Origin: Duganella guangzhouensis
GTDB lineage: Bacteria > Pseudomonadota > Gammaproteobacteria > Burkholderiales > Burkholderiaceae_D
Assembly: GCF_009674535.1 (NCBI RefSeq)
Contig: NZ_WKJK01000008.1
Coordinates: 1-64,000, forward strand
DNA: 64,000 bases
Direction of reading: 5' to 3'
Part shown: positions 43,021-55,654 of the stretch, one piece after another
Layout of the letters: each line of letters begins with the position of its first letter
Position numbering within the stretch: the first letter of the stretch is position 1
The notes under the pieces: model-generated
The model's database searches: none
Told to the model about the DNA's origin: nothing
Seen by the model: the letters and a program-made list of their open reading frames with translations, nothing else
Position numbers and translations under genes: made by a program

Positions 43021-45213
43021 ATGGCAGCTCTTAGCAGCAAGCTCGTACAGCTTTTTTCGCTCACCGTTTTATTCCTTTCCGCGCGAGCGGACAACCTTCC
43101 CACCGCCGCGATCCACAAGGTAGAAGACACCTACTTCGGTGTCACCGTCAACGACGACTACCGCTATTTTGAAGACGTCAAGAACAAGGAAGTGGCGCAG
43201 TGGATCAAGACCCACAGCGACTATGCCCACAACACCCTGACGCATATCGGCGGTCGCGACGCCATGCTGGCCGAGTTGAAGAAACTGGAGTCATCGGTGC
43301 CGGGCCGCGTCTACAGCGTGACCCGCACGGCGGGCGATAAATGGTTTTACGAGAATCGCGGCGCGCAGGACAACCAGTTCAAACTATGCATGCGCGTCGG
43401 CCTGACCGGCAAAGAGGTGGTACTGGTCGATCCCGACAAAATCGCCAAGCGCGCCGGCAAACCGTACGCCGTCAATTACTTCATGCCTTCGCCGGATGGG
43501 CGCTATCTGGCCTACGGCCTGTCGCAGCAGGGTTCCGAAAGCGCCAGCCTGTATCTGATGGACTTGCAGACCGGCCGCAATATCGGCAAGCCGTTCACGC
43601 GCGCCGAATTCGGTGCGCCGGACTGGGCTCCGGACAGCAAATCGCTGAACTTCGTGCGGTTGCAGGAAATGAAGCGTGGCATGCAGGCGACCGATAAGTT
43701 CCAGAAATCGGCGGTGTGGCACGTCGACCTGCCATCGTTGAAAATATCGGCGGCGCCGGTGTTCAGCCTCAAGTCGCCGGGCGTCGCGATCACGCCGGCC
43801 GAGATTCCCTTCACCGATACCAGCCCCGATGGGCGCTGGGTATTTGGTATCGTCGTCAATGGCGTGCAGCGCGAACTCAAGGTCTATGCCACCAGGGCCA
43901 GCGACCTCAAAGCTGGCAAGCCATTGTGGCGCAAGCTGGTCGGCTATCAGGACGAAGTGACCGATGTCGCCTACATGAACGACAAGCTGTATCTGCTGTC
44001 GCACCTGAAGGCGCCGCGTTCGGAAATCAAGCTGCTGGACATCAATGCGCCAGACGCCGGCACCTCCACGCTGGTCGCGCAAGGCAATCGCGTCATCACC
44101 TCCATCGCACCGGCCAGCGATGCGATCTACATCGAAGCGCGCGACGGCAATATCAAGCGCCTGTCGCGCCTGACCTACCAGAACGGCGCCCAGCAGCAGG
44201 ACGTCAAGCTGCCGCTGGAAGGCACCTTTAATCTCGATGACATGGAATCCAACATCAGCGCCGCCAATCCGCGCTTTCCCGGCGTGGTGCTGGATCTGCA
44301 AAGCTGGACCCAGGCGCGCCAGATCTACAGTATCACGGCCGATGGCACAGTGACCAATACCGGCCTTCAGCCGCGAGGCCTGTACGATGCGCCAGCCGAC
44401 ATCGAAGCCCGCGAAGTACTGGTGCGCAGCCATGACGGCGCCATGGTGCCGCTCTCCATCATGTACCGCAAAGGGACGGCGCTGGATGGCCGCAGTCCCA
44501 CCCTGCTATACGGCTACGGCGCCTACGGCATAACCGAGGAACCGCGCTTCTCGCTGTACCGGCTGGCATGGATCAACCAGGGCGGCGTGTGGGCGGTTGC
44601 CAATCCGCGTGGCAGCGGCGTGTTTGGCGAAGAGTGGTATCGCGGCGGCTACCAGGAAACCAAGCCGAATACCTGGAAGGACTTCATCGCCTGCGCCGAA
44701 TATCTGATCGCACAGGGCTACACCAAGCCCGCCAAACTGGGGATCTACGGCGGCAGCGCCGGCGGCATCCTGGTTGGCCGCGCGATGACGGAACGGCCGG
44801 ACCTGTTTGCCGCCGTGGTGTCCGCCGTGGGCGTCAACGACACGCTGCGCGCGGAATTCACCGCCAACGGCATTCCCAACATCCCGGAATTCGGCAGCGT
44901 CAAAACGGAGGCCGGCTTCAAAGGGCTGCTGGCCATGAGCACCCTGGCCAACGTCAAGGATCACACAGCTTATCCGGCCTTGCTGGTGTATGGCGGCTTT
45001 AACGACCCACGGGTCGAGATCTGGCACAGCGCCAAACTGGCGGCACGCGTGCTGGCCGCCAATGACAGCGGCAAACCGGTGCTGCTGCGCGTCGATTACG
45101 ATGCGGGGCACGGCATCGGCGCCACCAAACAACAACAGCTGGAAGAGCGGGCCGACGTATTCTCCTTCCTGCTATGGCAATTCGGCCAGCCCGGATACGC
45201 CTTACGCCCCTGA
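43021..45213 (+). CDS. Prolyl oligopeptidase family serine peptidase (S9A)
   Basis: The start is the ATG at 43021, with GGAGGT upstream. The 730-residue protein has a short signal peptide (LVQLFSLTVLFLSARA), a seven-bladed beta-propeller (about 80-420) and a C-terminal alpha/beta hydrolase. Catalytic residues are the serine in IYGGSAGGILVGR, the aspartate in VYGGFNDPRVE and the histidine in DYDAGHGIG. It cleaves short peptides after proline. The signal peptide points to the periplasm or outside. No operon partner is evident. Confidence 0.94.
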   Translation: MAALSSKLVQLFSLTVLFLSARADNLPTAAIHKVEDTYFGVTVNDDYRYFEDVKNKEVAQWIKTHSDYAHNTLTHIGGRDAMLAELKKLESSVPGRVYSVTRTAGDKWFYENRGAQDNQFKLCMRVGLTGKEVVLVDPDKIAKRAGKPYAVNYFMPSPDGRYLAYGLSQQGSESASLYLMDLQTGRNIGKPFTRAEFGAPDWAPDSKSLNFVRLQEMKRGMQATDKFQKSAVWHVDLPSLKISAAPVFSLKSPGVAITPAEIPFTDTSPDGRWVFGIVVNGVQRELKVYATRASDLKAGKPLWRKLVGYQDEVTDVAYMNDKLYLLSHLKAPRSEIKLLDINAPDAGTSTLVAQGNRVITSIAPASDAIYIEARDGNIKRLSRLTYQNGAQQQDVKLPLEGTFNLDDMESNISAANPRFPGVVLDLQSWTQARQIYSITADGTVTNTGLQPRGLYDAPADIEAREVLVRSHDGAMVPLSIMYRKGTALDGRSPTLLYGYGAYGITEEPRFSLYRLAWINQGGVWAVANPRGSGVFGEEWYRGGYQETKPNTWKDFIACAEYLIAQGYTKPAKLGIYGGSAGGILVGRAMTERPDLFAAVVSAVGVNDTLRAEFTANGIPNIPEFGSVKTEAGFKGLLAMSTLANVKDHTAYPALLVYGGFNDPRVEIWHSAKLAARVLAANDSGKPVLLRVDYDAGHGIGATKQQQLEERADVFSFLLWQFGQPGYALRP

Positions 45214-46119
45214 TGGCGACTGCTCGCGCACGTACTGGCGCGGCGAGCAGCCCATCACCCGCTTGAAGGCGGTGCTGAAGGCGCTGTCCGATTCGTAGCC
45301 CAGCGATTGCGCGATGGTCGATACCGGCTGATTGGAATGCACCAGCCGGTCGCCGGCCAGCAGCATGCGCCAGCGCGTCAGGTATTCCATTGGCGAGCTG
45401 CCAACGGTCTGCTTGAACTTCAGCGCCAGCGTGGAACGCGACATGCCGACATGCTGCGCCAACCGCTCCAGCGTCCAGCGTTGCGCCGGTTCCGCATGCA
45501 GCGCGCCGATGGCGCCGCCGATCTGCGGATCGGCCAGCGCATACAGCCAGCCCACGCCGCCGCCCTCTTCAGCCAACACCAGCCGCAGCGCCTGCACCAG
45601 CATCATGTGCGCCATGTGCTGCGCGATCAGCGCATGGCCGGGCCGCTGTTCGCGCAGCTCGGCGGCCAACCGCTGCAGCGACCAGCGCAAGGTATCGCGG
45701 TCCGACTCCTTGTGCACGTGGGCGATCGGCGGCAGCGCCTCCAGCAGGATGCCTGTGTGCTTGCCGTTGAAGACGAAGTGGCCGCCGACCATGAAGCAGT
45801 TACCGCCATCGTTGATGATGCCGATACCGCCTTCCCGCCGCTTGCGCAGCACATCCAGCGCGTTCACCGGCGGCAGCGAGAGATCGCTGGCGATGCGGAA
45901 CGGCAGGCCACGCGGCAGCAGGAAGCAGTCACCGGATTTCAACAGCACCGGCTCCGGCACGCCCTCCAACGCCAGCCAGCACTGGCCGGAGACGATGGCG
46001 TAGCACTTGATGCCCTCGTGCTGGTGGAACTGCAGCGCCCATTCGCCGCCCACGTCGAAGCCGCCGGCCATATAGCTGCTCGGCTTGAGCAGCGAAAGCA
46101 CATCTGACAATGGATCCAT
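45202..46119 (-). CDS. AraC-family regulator with N-terminal cupin domain
   Basis: The start is the ATG at 46119 (MDPLSDVLSLLKPSSYMAGG), which gives the typical N-terminus of this subfamily; the longer reading is not supported. Residues 15-185 are a cupin ligand domain (WALQFHQHEGIKCYAIVSGQ, LPRGLPFRIASD). Residues 205-305 hold two helix-turn-helix motifs (TLERLAQHVGMSRSTLALKF, PVSTIAQSLGYESDSAFSTA, FKRVMGCSPRQYVRE). It is divergent from the SDR gene, so control of that gene is likely. Confidence 0.92.
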   Translation of the reverse strand: MDPLSDVLSLLKPSSYMAGGFDVGGEWALQFHQHEGIKCYAIVSGQCWLALEGVPEPVLLKSGDCFLLPRGLPFRIASDLSLPPVNALDVLRKRREGGIGIINDGGNCFMVGGHFVFNGKHTGILLEALPPIAHVHKESDRDTLRWSLQRLAAELREQRPGHALIAQHMAHMMLVQALRLVLAEEGGGVGWLYALADPQIGGAIGALHAEPAQRWTLERLAQHVGMSRSTLALKFKQTVGSSPMEYLTRWRMLLAGDRLVHSNQPVSTIAQSLGYESDSAFSTAFKRVMGCSPRQYVREQSPSGA

Positions 46120-46215
46120 GATTTCCGGACGATCGCAAAGAAAATACGGATTGTATAGCATGGATCGTCTGGCGATGCGCGTCTATCATGCCTCCATCTC
46201 AACAAGGAGGACAGC

Positions 46216-47109
46216 ATGAAAGTATTCGTCACCGGAGCAACCGGCTGGGTGGGATCAGCCGTGATACAGGAACTGCGGGCCGCAGGACACGAGGTACTGG
46301 GACTGGCGCGCAGCGACGACGGCGCAGCCCTTTTGCGCGAGCGCGGCGTCACCGTGCATCGCGGCTATCTGGAAGATCTGGATGCGCTGGCCGCCGGCGC
46401 GCGTGCCTGCGATGGCGTGATCCACACCGCCTTCATACACGACTTCAAGGACTTGAATGCCGCCGGAGAAACCGACCGCCAGGCCATCGAAGCCATCGGC
46501 GAAGCGCTGGCAGGCAGTGGCAAGCCGTTCATCACAACGTCTGGCAGCGCGCTGCTGCCACATGGCCGCGTCGGCACCGAGAGCGATGCCGCCAATCCGG
46601 ACGGCGCGGCCACACACCGCAACGCCTCGGAAGTGCTGACACTGGCGCTGGCCGCGCGCGGCGTACGTACTTCGCTGGTGCGCCTGCCGCCCACGGTGCA
46701 TGGCGATGGCGACCATGGCTTCGTGCCCATGCTGGTTCGCATCGCGCGCGACAAGGGCATAGCGGCCTATGTGGGCGATGGCCAGAACCGCTGGCCGGCG
46801 GTGCACCGCTTCGACGCGGCCCGCCTGTATCGCCTGGTGCTGGAACATGGGGTGGCCGGCACCCGCTATCACGCCGTCGGTGAACAGGCCGTGGCCACGC
46901 GGGACATCGCCGCCGCCATTAGCAAAGGATTGGACCTGCCGCTGGCGAGCCTGTCGACCGAGGAAGCGGCAGCGCACTTCGGCTTCCTGGCACGCTTCTT
47001 TGGCGCCGACTGCCCAGCCTCCAGCGAACTGACACGGCGGCAGCTGGGCTGGCAGCCTAACGGCCTGCCGCTGCTTGAGGATCTGGCGCTGCACTACTTC
47101 CGAGACTGA
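46216..47109 (+). CDS. NAD(P)-binding extended SDR (epimerase/dehydratase-like)
   Basis: A 297-residue protein starting MKVFVTGATGWVGSAVIQEL, the TGxxGxxG nucleotide-binding loop of atypical short-chain dehydrogenases. DGVIHTAFIHDF follows. The usual YxxxK is replaced by a region around ATHRNASEVLTLALAARGVR, so it belongs to the SDR_a5-like subgroup rather than a classical enzyme. AAGGAGG precedes the ATG by six bases. It is divergent from a cupin AraC regulator, a pairing typical of stress or xenobiotic reductases. Confidence 0.9.
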   Translation: MKVFVTGATGWVGSAVIQELRAAGHEVLGLARSDDGAALLRERGVTVHRGYLEDLDALAAGARACDGVIHTAFIHDFKDLNAAGETDRQAIEAIGEALAGSGKPFITTSGSALLPHGRVGTESDAANPDGAATHRNASEVLTLALAARGVRTSLVRLPPTVHGDGDHGFVPMLVRIARDKGIAAYVGDGQNRWPAVHRFDAARLYRLVLEHGVAGTRYHAVGEQAVATRDIAAAISKGLDLPLASLSTEEAAAHFGFLARFFGADCPASSELTRRQLGWQPNGLPLLEDLALHYFRD

Positions 47110-48445
47110 GCAACGCCGCCGCCACCTGTTCGATAACAGGCTTCCAGCCGCCGTCGCGCGGCTGGCGGAACAGGCGCATGCCTGGATACCACGGCGTATC
47201 GTCGCGCTCCTTCATCCAGCGCCAATCGCAGCGATAGTCGGGCAGCAGCAGCCAGCATGGCTTGCCCATGGCGCCGGCCAGATGCGCGACCGCCGTGTCC
47301 ACGCTGATCACCAGATCGAGATTGGCGATCACCGCCGCCGTCTCCGCAAAATCCGCCAACTGCGATGCGATCGGATACAGCACCATGCCGGCCGGTGGCA
47401 ACAACGCCTCATCCTCGCCCGCGCCTTTTTGCAGGCTGATGAAATGGGCCGGCACGGCGGCCAGCGGCGCCAGCGTCATCAACGATGGCAGCGAGCGATC
47501 GGCGTCGTTTTCGAAATTCGCATTGCCGCGCCAGGCCAGGCCCACGCGCAAGCCTTGCTGCGGTAACGCCTCGCGCCAGTAGGCCACGCGCACCGGTTCC
47601 GCATGCAGATAAGGTACATCCGCCGGAATGCTGTCCAGCGTGGTCCCGAACATGCCAGGCAAACGCATCGGCCGCGTCCAGTAATCCCAGCCGCCGGGCA
47701 ACGCGGTGCCCAACGCGTGCACAGCATCCACGCCTGGCAGCGTGGCGAACAAGCGCACCAGCGCTGGATGGCACACCACGTCCACCCGCACCGCGCCGCG
47801 CGCCTTCAGATACGGCGCATAACGGCAGAAATGGATCATGTCGCCATGCCCGGCCTCCAGGCCGATCACAATCGCCTTGCCGTCCAGCGCCTCGCCTTCC
47901 CACAACGGACAATCGAAGGACAGCGGAAAATGATCGAACTGCCAGCGCGCCTCCAGCATGCGCCAACCTTCGTCGAAGCGCGCCTGCCGCAGCAGCAGAT
48001 AACTCAGATTGAACTGCGCGCGCGCATGGCCCGGCTCCAGCGCCAGCGCGCGCCGGTAGCACGCTTCGCCTTCCTCTTCGCGATGCGTACACACCAGCAG
48101 CACACCCAATTGACTCAGAGCCGAAGGCGATTGCGGCGCCAGCGTCACTGCCGCCCGCGTCGCCACCTCCGACTCTGCTAGCCGCTTCTCCTTGAACAGC
48201 AGGGCACCCAGATTCTGCTGCAGTTGCGCGTGCTCCGGCATCAGCGCAATCGCCTGCCGATAATGGAACTCCGCCTCGGCCGCAATGCCCTGCTGCTCCT
48301 TCAGATAACCAAGATTGGCCCGCGCCGCCGCATGCCATGGCTGCAAAGCCAGCGCCTGCAAATAACACGCCTCCGCCGCCGCGAAGTCGCCTGCGGCCAT
48401 GCGGTGGTTCCCGTCGATATAAGCTTGCTGTGGATCGGTGTGCAT
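47057..48445 (-). CDS. TPR protein with GT9-like glycosyltransferase domain
   Basis: A 462-residue protein. Residues 5-160 hold about five TPR units (FAAAEACYLQALALQPWHAA, AEAEFHYRQAIALMPEHAQL, GEACYRRALALEPGHARAQF). Residues 185-440 resemble the heptosyltransferase-like (GT9) fold, with KAIVIGLEAGHGDMIHFCRY and DLVISVDTAVAHLAGAMGKP. Its last 18 residues overlap the convergent SDR gene by 53 bp. Its start shares one base with the stop of the PAS-GGDEF-EAL gene, so it is co-translated with a c-di-GMP enzyme, which suggests a surface glycan or flagellin-glycosylation role (inference). Confidence 0.88.
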   Translation of the reverse strand: MHTDPQQAYIDGNHRMAAGDFAAAEACYLQALALQPWHAAARANLGYLKEQQGIAAEAEFHYRQAIALMPEHAQLQQNLGALLFKEKRLAESEVATRAAVTLAPQSPSALSQLGVLLVCTHREEEGEACYRRALALEPGHARAQFNLSYLLLRQARFDEGWRMLEARWQFDHFPLSFDCPLWEGEALDGKAIVIGLEAGHGDMIHFCRYAPYLKARGAVRVDVVCHPALVRLFATLPGVDAVHALGTALPGGWDYWTRPMRLPGMFGTTLDSIPADVPYLHAEPVRVAYWREALPQQGLRVGLAWRGNANFENDADRSLPSLMTLAPLAAVPAHFISLQKGAGEDEALLPPAGMVLYPIASQLADFAETAAVIANLDLVISVDTAVAHLAGAMGKPCWLLLPDYRCDWRWMKERDDTPWYPGMRLFRQPRDGGWKPVIEQVAAALLSLGSSAAPDPQAAAGR

Positions 48446-50121
48446 CAGGATCGCGCGATGAGCGCCGTCAATTCATGCTCCGGCAGCGGCTTGCTGAACC
48501 AATAGCCCTGATAATACTGGCAGCCTTCGGCGGCGACGAAGGCCAACTGCTCCGGCGTTTCCACACCCTCGGCCAGCAGCGACATGTTCAAGGTTTTTCC
48601 CAGTGCGGCGATCATGCGGACGATGGCCTCGCCATGGCCTTGCTGGCCGCTTCCGGCGATGAAGGAACGGTCTATCTTCAGCTGCGACAGCGGCAATCGG
48701 TGCAGGTAGGACAGCGACGAATAGCCGGTGCCGAAATCGTCCACCGCGAAGCTCACGCCCACGGCGCGCAGGCGTTCCATTTTCAATATCGTGCTTTCCA
48801 CGTCCTTCAGCAGCAGGCTTTCGGTCAACTCCAGCCGCAGCCGCTCCGGCCGCGCGCCGGTCAGCGTCAACACTTCCAGCACTTGTTCGACAAAGTCGGG
48901 CCGGTGGAACTGCACCGGGCTGACGTTGACCGCCATTTCCAGCGTGGCAGTGCGCGTGTCGTCGGCCCAGCGTGCCAGCAACTGGCATGCTTGCAGCAGC
49001 ACCCAACGACCCAGCTGCAAAATCATATTGGTCTCTTCGGCCAGCGGAATGAATGCGCACGGTGACACCATGCCACGCAGCGGATGCTGCCAGCGGATCA
49101 ACGCTTCGGCGCCGGCGATCTGACCGTCAGTGCTGGCCAGCGGCTGATAATGCAGTACGAATTCATCGCCCGCCAGCGCGCGCCGCATTTCGCTCTCCAG
49201 CTGGGCGCGCGCAGATACCCGCGCCTGCATGCCGGGATCGAAGAGGGATACACAGTTGCGGCCCTCGGCCTTGGCATGGTACATCGCCAGGTCGGCGCGC
49301 TTGAGGACTTCGTCGACGGTGGTGGGCTCGCGGCCGAACACCGCCACGCCGATGCTGGTGGTGCTGTAGTGCTGCGCGCCGTCGATTTCGAACGGTTCAT
49401 GGAACGATTGCAGCACCTTGGTCGCAATCTCCTGCGCCGAAGTGGCGGCGTCGATGCCCAGGTCTTCAAGCAGGATGACGAATTCGTCGCCACCGAAGCG
49501 CGCCACCGTGTCGCAGCTGCGCACTGCGTCGTCCAGCCGGTCCGCCACCAGCTGCAGCAGCATGTCGCCCTTGTCGTGACCGCGCGTGTCGTTGATGCTC
49601 TTGAAGTTATCGAGGTCGATGAACAGCGCCGCGCCAGGCCGGCCGCCGCGTTGGCCCAGGGCCAGCGCATGCTCCAGCCGGTCCAGCAGCAGCTGGCGGT
49701 TGGGCAGGCCGGTCAACTTGTCGTAGAACGCCAGCCGGTGAATCTCCGCTTCGGTGGCCTTGCGGCCGCTGATATCGCGGAAGTAAATGGTCAGTCCCTG
49801 TTCGGATGGATAGGCGCGGATCTCGGTCCACAGGTTGAGTGGCGCGTAATGCTCCTCAAACGACACCGGCGTGTTGGTCTCCACCGCCTGGTGATAGGCG
49901 CGATAGTAAGGCCCATCCACCGCTTCCGGGAACACGTCCCACAGGTTGCGACCAAGGACATCGGCCCGCACCAAGTGCGTCAGCCGCTCGGCATTGCCGT
50001 TCATGTAGCGGATTTCCCACGCATGCCCAAGGATCAGCACCGCGTCCGAAATGCTCTCCAGGGTGGCGGTCAAGGCGGCGCCTTGGAGCGCTTCAACGTG
50101 AGATTCGTGTGGTCCTTGCAT
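48445..50121 (-). CDS. PAS-GGDEF-EAL c-di-GMP enzyme
   Basis: The start is the ATG at 50121 (MQGPHESHVEALQGAALTAT). The 558-residue protein lacks membrane helices. A PAS domain (LESISDAVLILGHAWEIRYM, with the PAC end FRDISGRKATEAE) is followed by a GGDEF cyclase domain with intact VARFGGDEFVILLED, then an EAL phosphodiesterase with intact GAEALIRWQHP, and VDDFGTGYSSLSYLHRLPLS. Both catalytic motifs are complete, so either direction is possible. It lies downstream of the pyrimidine operon, past an 11-bp stem at 50132-50163, and is coupled to the TPR gene. Confidence 0.93.
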   Translation of the reverse strand: MQGPHESHVEALQGAALTATLESISDAVLILGHAWEIRYMNGNAERLTHLVRADVLGRNLWDVFPEAVDGPYYRAYHQAVETNTPVSFEEHYAPLNLWTEIRAYPSEQGLTIYFRDISGRKATEAEIHRLAFYDKLTGLPNRQLLLDRLEHALALGQRGGRPGAALFIDLDNFKSINDTRGHDKGDMLLQLVADRLDDAVRSCDTVARFGGDEFVILLEDLGIDAATSAQEIATKVLQSFHEPFEIDGAQHYSTTSIGVAVFGREPTTVDEVLKRADLAMYHAKAEGRNCVSLFDPGMQARVSARAQLESEMRRALAGDEFVLHYQPLASTDGQIAGAEALIRWQHPLRGMVSPCAFIPLAEETNMILQLGRWVLLQACQLLARWADDTRTATLEMAVNVSPVQFHRPDFVEQVLEVLTLTGARPERLRLELTESLLLKDVESTILKMERLRAVGVSFAVDDFGTGYSSLSYLHRLPLSQLKIDRSFIAGSGQQGHGEAIVRMIAALGKTLNMSLLAEGVETPEQLAFVAAEGCQYYQGYWFSKPLPEHELTALIARS

Positions 50122-50131
50122 GGCAATAGCT

Positions 50132-50163
50132 GGGCATACTGATATGGAACAGTCAGTATGCCC
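50132..50163. repeat. 11-bp perfect inverted repeat before the EAL gene
   Basis: GGGCATACTGA-N10-TCAGTATGCCC is a perfect 11-bp stem between the ureidopropionase stop (50180) and the PAS-GGDEF-EAL start (50121). No T-run follows on the minus strand. It may end or attenuate the pyrimidine transcript, or fold in the leader of the c-di-GMP gene. Confidence 0.65.
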
Positions 50164-50179
50164 TGAGGCAGGACGCCGG

Positions 50180-51406
50180 TCAAACCAGCCGTGCGCGCTC
50201 CAGCATGGCGTGCAGCAGCACGTTGCAGCCGGCTTCCAGGTGCTCGGCCTTGGCATCTTCGATTTCGTTGTGACTGATGCCGTCCTTGCAAGGCACGAAG
50301 ATCATGCCGGCTGGCGCCAGGCGGGCGGCGTAGATGGCGTCGTGGCCAGCGCCGGACACCACGTCCATGGTCGAGTAACCCAGTTTGGCGGTGGCGCTGC
50401 GCACCGCGTCCACGCACTCCGGATGGAACGGGCATGGCGGGTAGTAGGACACGCGCTCGATCGAAATCTTCAGGCCCGATTCGCTACGCGTCTTGTCGAT
50501 AAACGCCAGCATCTCTTCGTGCATGGTGTTGAGCAGTTCATCGTTCACGTTGCGCAGGTCGATGCTGAATTTGACCTCGCCCGGGATCACGTTGCGGCTG
50601 TTGGGGAACACCTGCACCATGCCCACCGTGCCGCGTCCATACGGCGGGTAGCGGTTGGCGATCGCCACCACTTCCTGCATGATCCTGGTGGACACCTGCA
50701 GCGCATCCTTGCGCAGTCCCATCGGCGTGGGGCCGGCGTGGGCTTCCATGCCGGTGACCACGCAGTCGTACCACGACAATCCCATCACGGCCGGCACCAC
50801 GCCGATCACCTTGTCGGCGTCTTCCAGCACCGGGCCTTGTTCGATATGGGTTTCGAAGTAGGCGCCGATTGGATGGTCTCCCGGCACTTGCGGGCCTTTG
50901 TAGCCGATGCGTTCCAGTTCTTCGCCCACCGTTTTGCCATCGACGTCTTTCGCCGCGTAGGCGGTTTCCAGGCTGAAGGCGCCGCAGAATACGCCGGAGC
51001 CCATCATCACCGGCACGAAACGCGAGCCTTCTTCGTTGGTCCAGAAGGCGACTTCGATCGGCGCTTCGGTTTTGATTTTGAGGTCGTTCAGCGTGCGCAC
51101 CACTTCCAGCCCGGCCAGCACACCGTAGTTGCCGTCGAATTTACCGCCGGTGGGCTGGGTGTCGATATGGCTGCCGGTCATCACCGGCGGCAGCGCGTTG
51201 TTCGTGCCGTCGCGGCGCATGAACACATTGCCGATCTGGTCGATGGTGATGGACATGCCGGCTTCCTTACCCCAGCCGACCACCAGATCGCGGCCCTGCT
51301 TGTCGAGGTCCGTCAGCGCCAGGCGTTTGACGCCGCCCTTTTCCGTCGCGCCGATCCGCGCCAGTTCCATCAGCGATGCCCACAGGCGGTCACCATTAAT
51401 TTGCAT
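50180..51406 (-). CDS. Beta-ureidopropionase / N-carbamoyl-amino-acid hydrolase (M20)
   Basis: A 408-residue zinc hydrolase of the hydantoinase/carbamoylase group. Metal ligands are in VMTGSHIDTQPTGGKFDGNY, TNEEGSRF, FETHIEQGPVLED and GISHNEIED; GAGHDAIYA is also intact. In this operon it should cleave N-carbamoyl-beta-alanine, made by the dihydropyrimidinase next to it, to beta-alanine, CO2 and ammonia. Ten bases separate the two genes. It is the last gene of the pyrimidine operon. Confidence 0.93.
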   Translation of the reverse strand: MQINGDRLWASLMELARIGATEKGGVKRLALTDLDKQGRDLVVGWGKEAGMSITIDQIGNVFMRRDGTNNALPPVMTGSHIDTQPTGGKFDGNYGVLAGLEVVRTLNDLKIKTEAPIEVAFWTNEEGSRFVPVMMGSGVFCGAFSLETAYAAKDVDGKTVGEELERIGYKGPQVPGDHPIGAYFETHIEQGPVLEDADKVIGVVPAVMGLSWYDCVVTGMEAHAGPTPMGLRKDALQVSTRIMQEVVAIANRYPPYGRGTVGMVQVFPNSRNVIPGEVKFSIDLRNVNDELLNTMHEEMLAFIDKTRSESGLKISIERVSYYPPCPFHPECVDAVRSATAKLGYSTMDVVSGAGHDAIYAARLAPAGMIFVPCKDGISHNEIEDAKAEHLEAGCNVLLHAMLERARLV

Positions 51407-51416
51407 CTCATACTCC

Positions 51417-54307
<2,891 letters not shown>

Positions 54308-54358
54308 GGCGTTCTCCAAAAAGGTTGAGTTATCGCTTTAACACTGCAAGTTCCGTAC

Positions 54359-55654
54359 CTATGCAGCCTCCACCACCTTGATATTTTCCGCACGCGGATT
54401 GCGCGGGTCCTGAGTCCAGTTCATGTATGGCTTGCCGGTATCCTGCGGCACCATCGTGATGCAACCCTGCACCGGACAGGTGATCTCGCACAGATTACAC
54501 CCAACACACTCCTCTTTGTTCACTTCATACGTGCGCGTGCCGGTGACCGCATCGATCAGCTGATTGATCGATTGGTGCGAGGTATCTTCGCACGCCACGT
54601 AGCAGCGGCCGCACTTGATGCAATCATCCTGATTGATCTGCGCGATCACCTGATAGTTCATGTTCAGGTATTTCCAGTCGGTGGTATTGGGCACTGCCTT
54701 GCCGACGAAATCGGCAACGCTCTTGTAGCCCTTCTGATCCATCCAGCGCGACAAGCCATCCTTCATCTCTTCAACGATGCGGAAGCCGTGCAGCATCGCC
54801 GCCGTGCAGACCTGCACGCAGCCCGATCCCAGCGCCATGAACTCGGCCGCGTCGCGCCAGTTGCCAATGCCGCCGATGCCGGAAATCGGCAAGCCCGCCG
54901 TTTGCGGATCGCGCGCGATCTCGGCCACCATGTTGAGCGCGATCGGCTTCACCGCCGAACCACAGTAACCACCGTGAGTGCTGGCGCCGCCCACAATCGG
55001 GAACGCCACCATCTGGTCCAGATCCAGATGCGTGATCGAGTTGATGGTGTTGATCAGCGAGACCGCATCCGCACCGCCAGCCTTGGCGGCGCGCGCCGGC
55101 GCGCGCACGTCGGTGATGTTGGGCGTCAGCTTGACGATGACCGGCAGCTTGCTGTGTGTCTTGCACCAGCGCGTCACCATCTCCACGTACTCCGGCACCT
55201 GGCCCACGGCCGCACCCATGCCGCGCTCCGGCATGCCGTGCGGGCAGCCGAAATTCAGCTCGATGCCATCGGCGCCGGTGGCTTCCACTTTCGGCATGAT
55301 CTCGGCCCACAGCGCTTCCTCACAAGGCAGCATCAGCGAGACGATGATCACGCGGTCCGGCCAGTCCTTCTTCACCTGCGTGATCTCTTGCAGATTGAGT
55401 TCCAGCGAACGGTCGGTAATCAACTCGATGTTGTTGAAGCCGAGGACTTCGCGGTTCTTGCCGTAATGCGCCGAGTAGCGCGACGACACGTTGACGGCGG
55501 CGGGGTCTTCACCCAGCGTCTTCCACACCACACCGCCCCAACCGGCTTCAAATGCGCGCACCACGTTGTAGGCTTTATCGGTCGGCGGCGCGGAGGCCAG
55601 CCAGAACGGGTTGATGGATTTGATGCCGCAGAATTCTATGCTCAGGTCAGCCAT
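54359..55654 (-). CDS. preA: NAD-dependent dihydropyrimidine dehydrogenase, subunit PreA
   Basis: A 431-residue protein from the ATG at 55654 (MADLSIEFCGIKSINPFWLA, with GGAGG upstream). Residues 1-320 form an FMN-binding dihydroorotate-dehydrogenase-like barrel (ELNFGCPHGMPERGMGAAVG has the catalytic loop, and GLPISGIGGIGNWRDAAEFM the FMN phosphate site). The C-terminus has two [4Fe-4S] motifs (CIKCGRCYVACED and CVGCNLCEITCPVQGC). It reduces uracil/thymine with electrons from PreT. Its ATG shares a base with the preT stop. Confidence 0.97.
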   Translation of the reverse strand: MADLSIEFCGIKSINPFWLASAPPTDKAYNVVRAFEAGWGGVVWKTLGEDPAAVNVSSRYSAHYGKNREVLGFNNIELITDRSLELNLQEITQVKKDWPDRVIIVSLMLPCEEALWAEIMPKVEATGADGIELNFGCPHGMPERGMGAAVGQVPEYVEMVTRWCKTHSKLPVIVKLTPNITDVRAPARAAKAGGADAVSLINTINSITHLDLDQMVAFPIVGGASTHGGYCGSAVKPIALNMVAEIARDPQTAGLPISGIGGIGNWRDAAEFMALGSGCVQVCTAAMLHGFRIVEEMKDGLSRWMDQKGYKSVADFVGKAVPNTTDWKYLNMNYQVIAQINQDDCIKCGRCYVACEDTSHQSINQLIDAVTGTRTYEVNKEECVGCNLCEITCPVQGCITMVPQDTGKPYMNWTQDPRNPRAENIKVVEAA

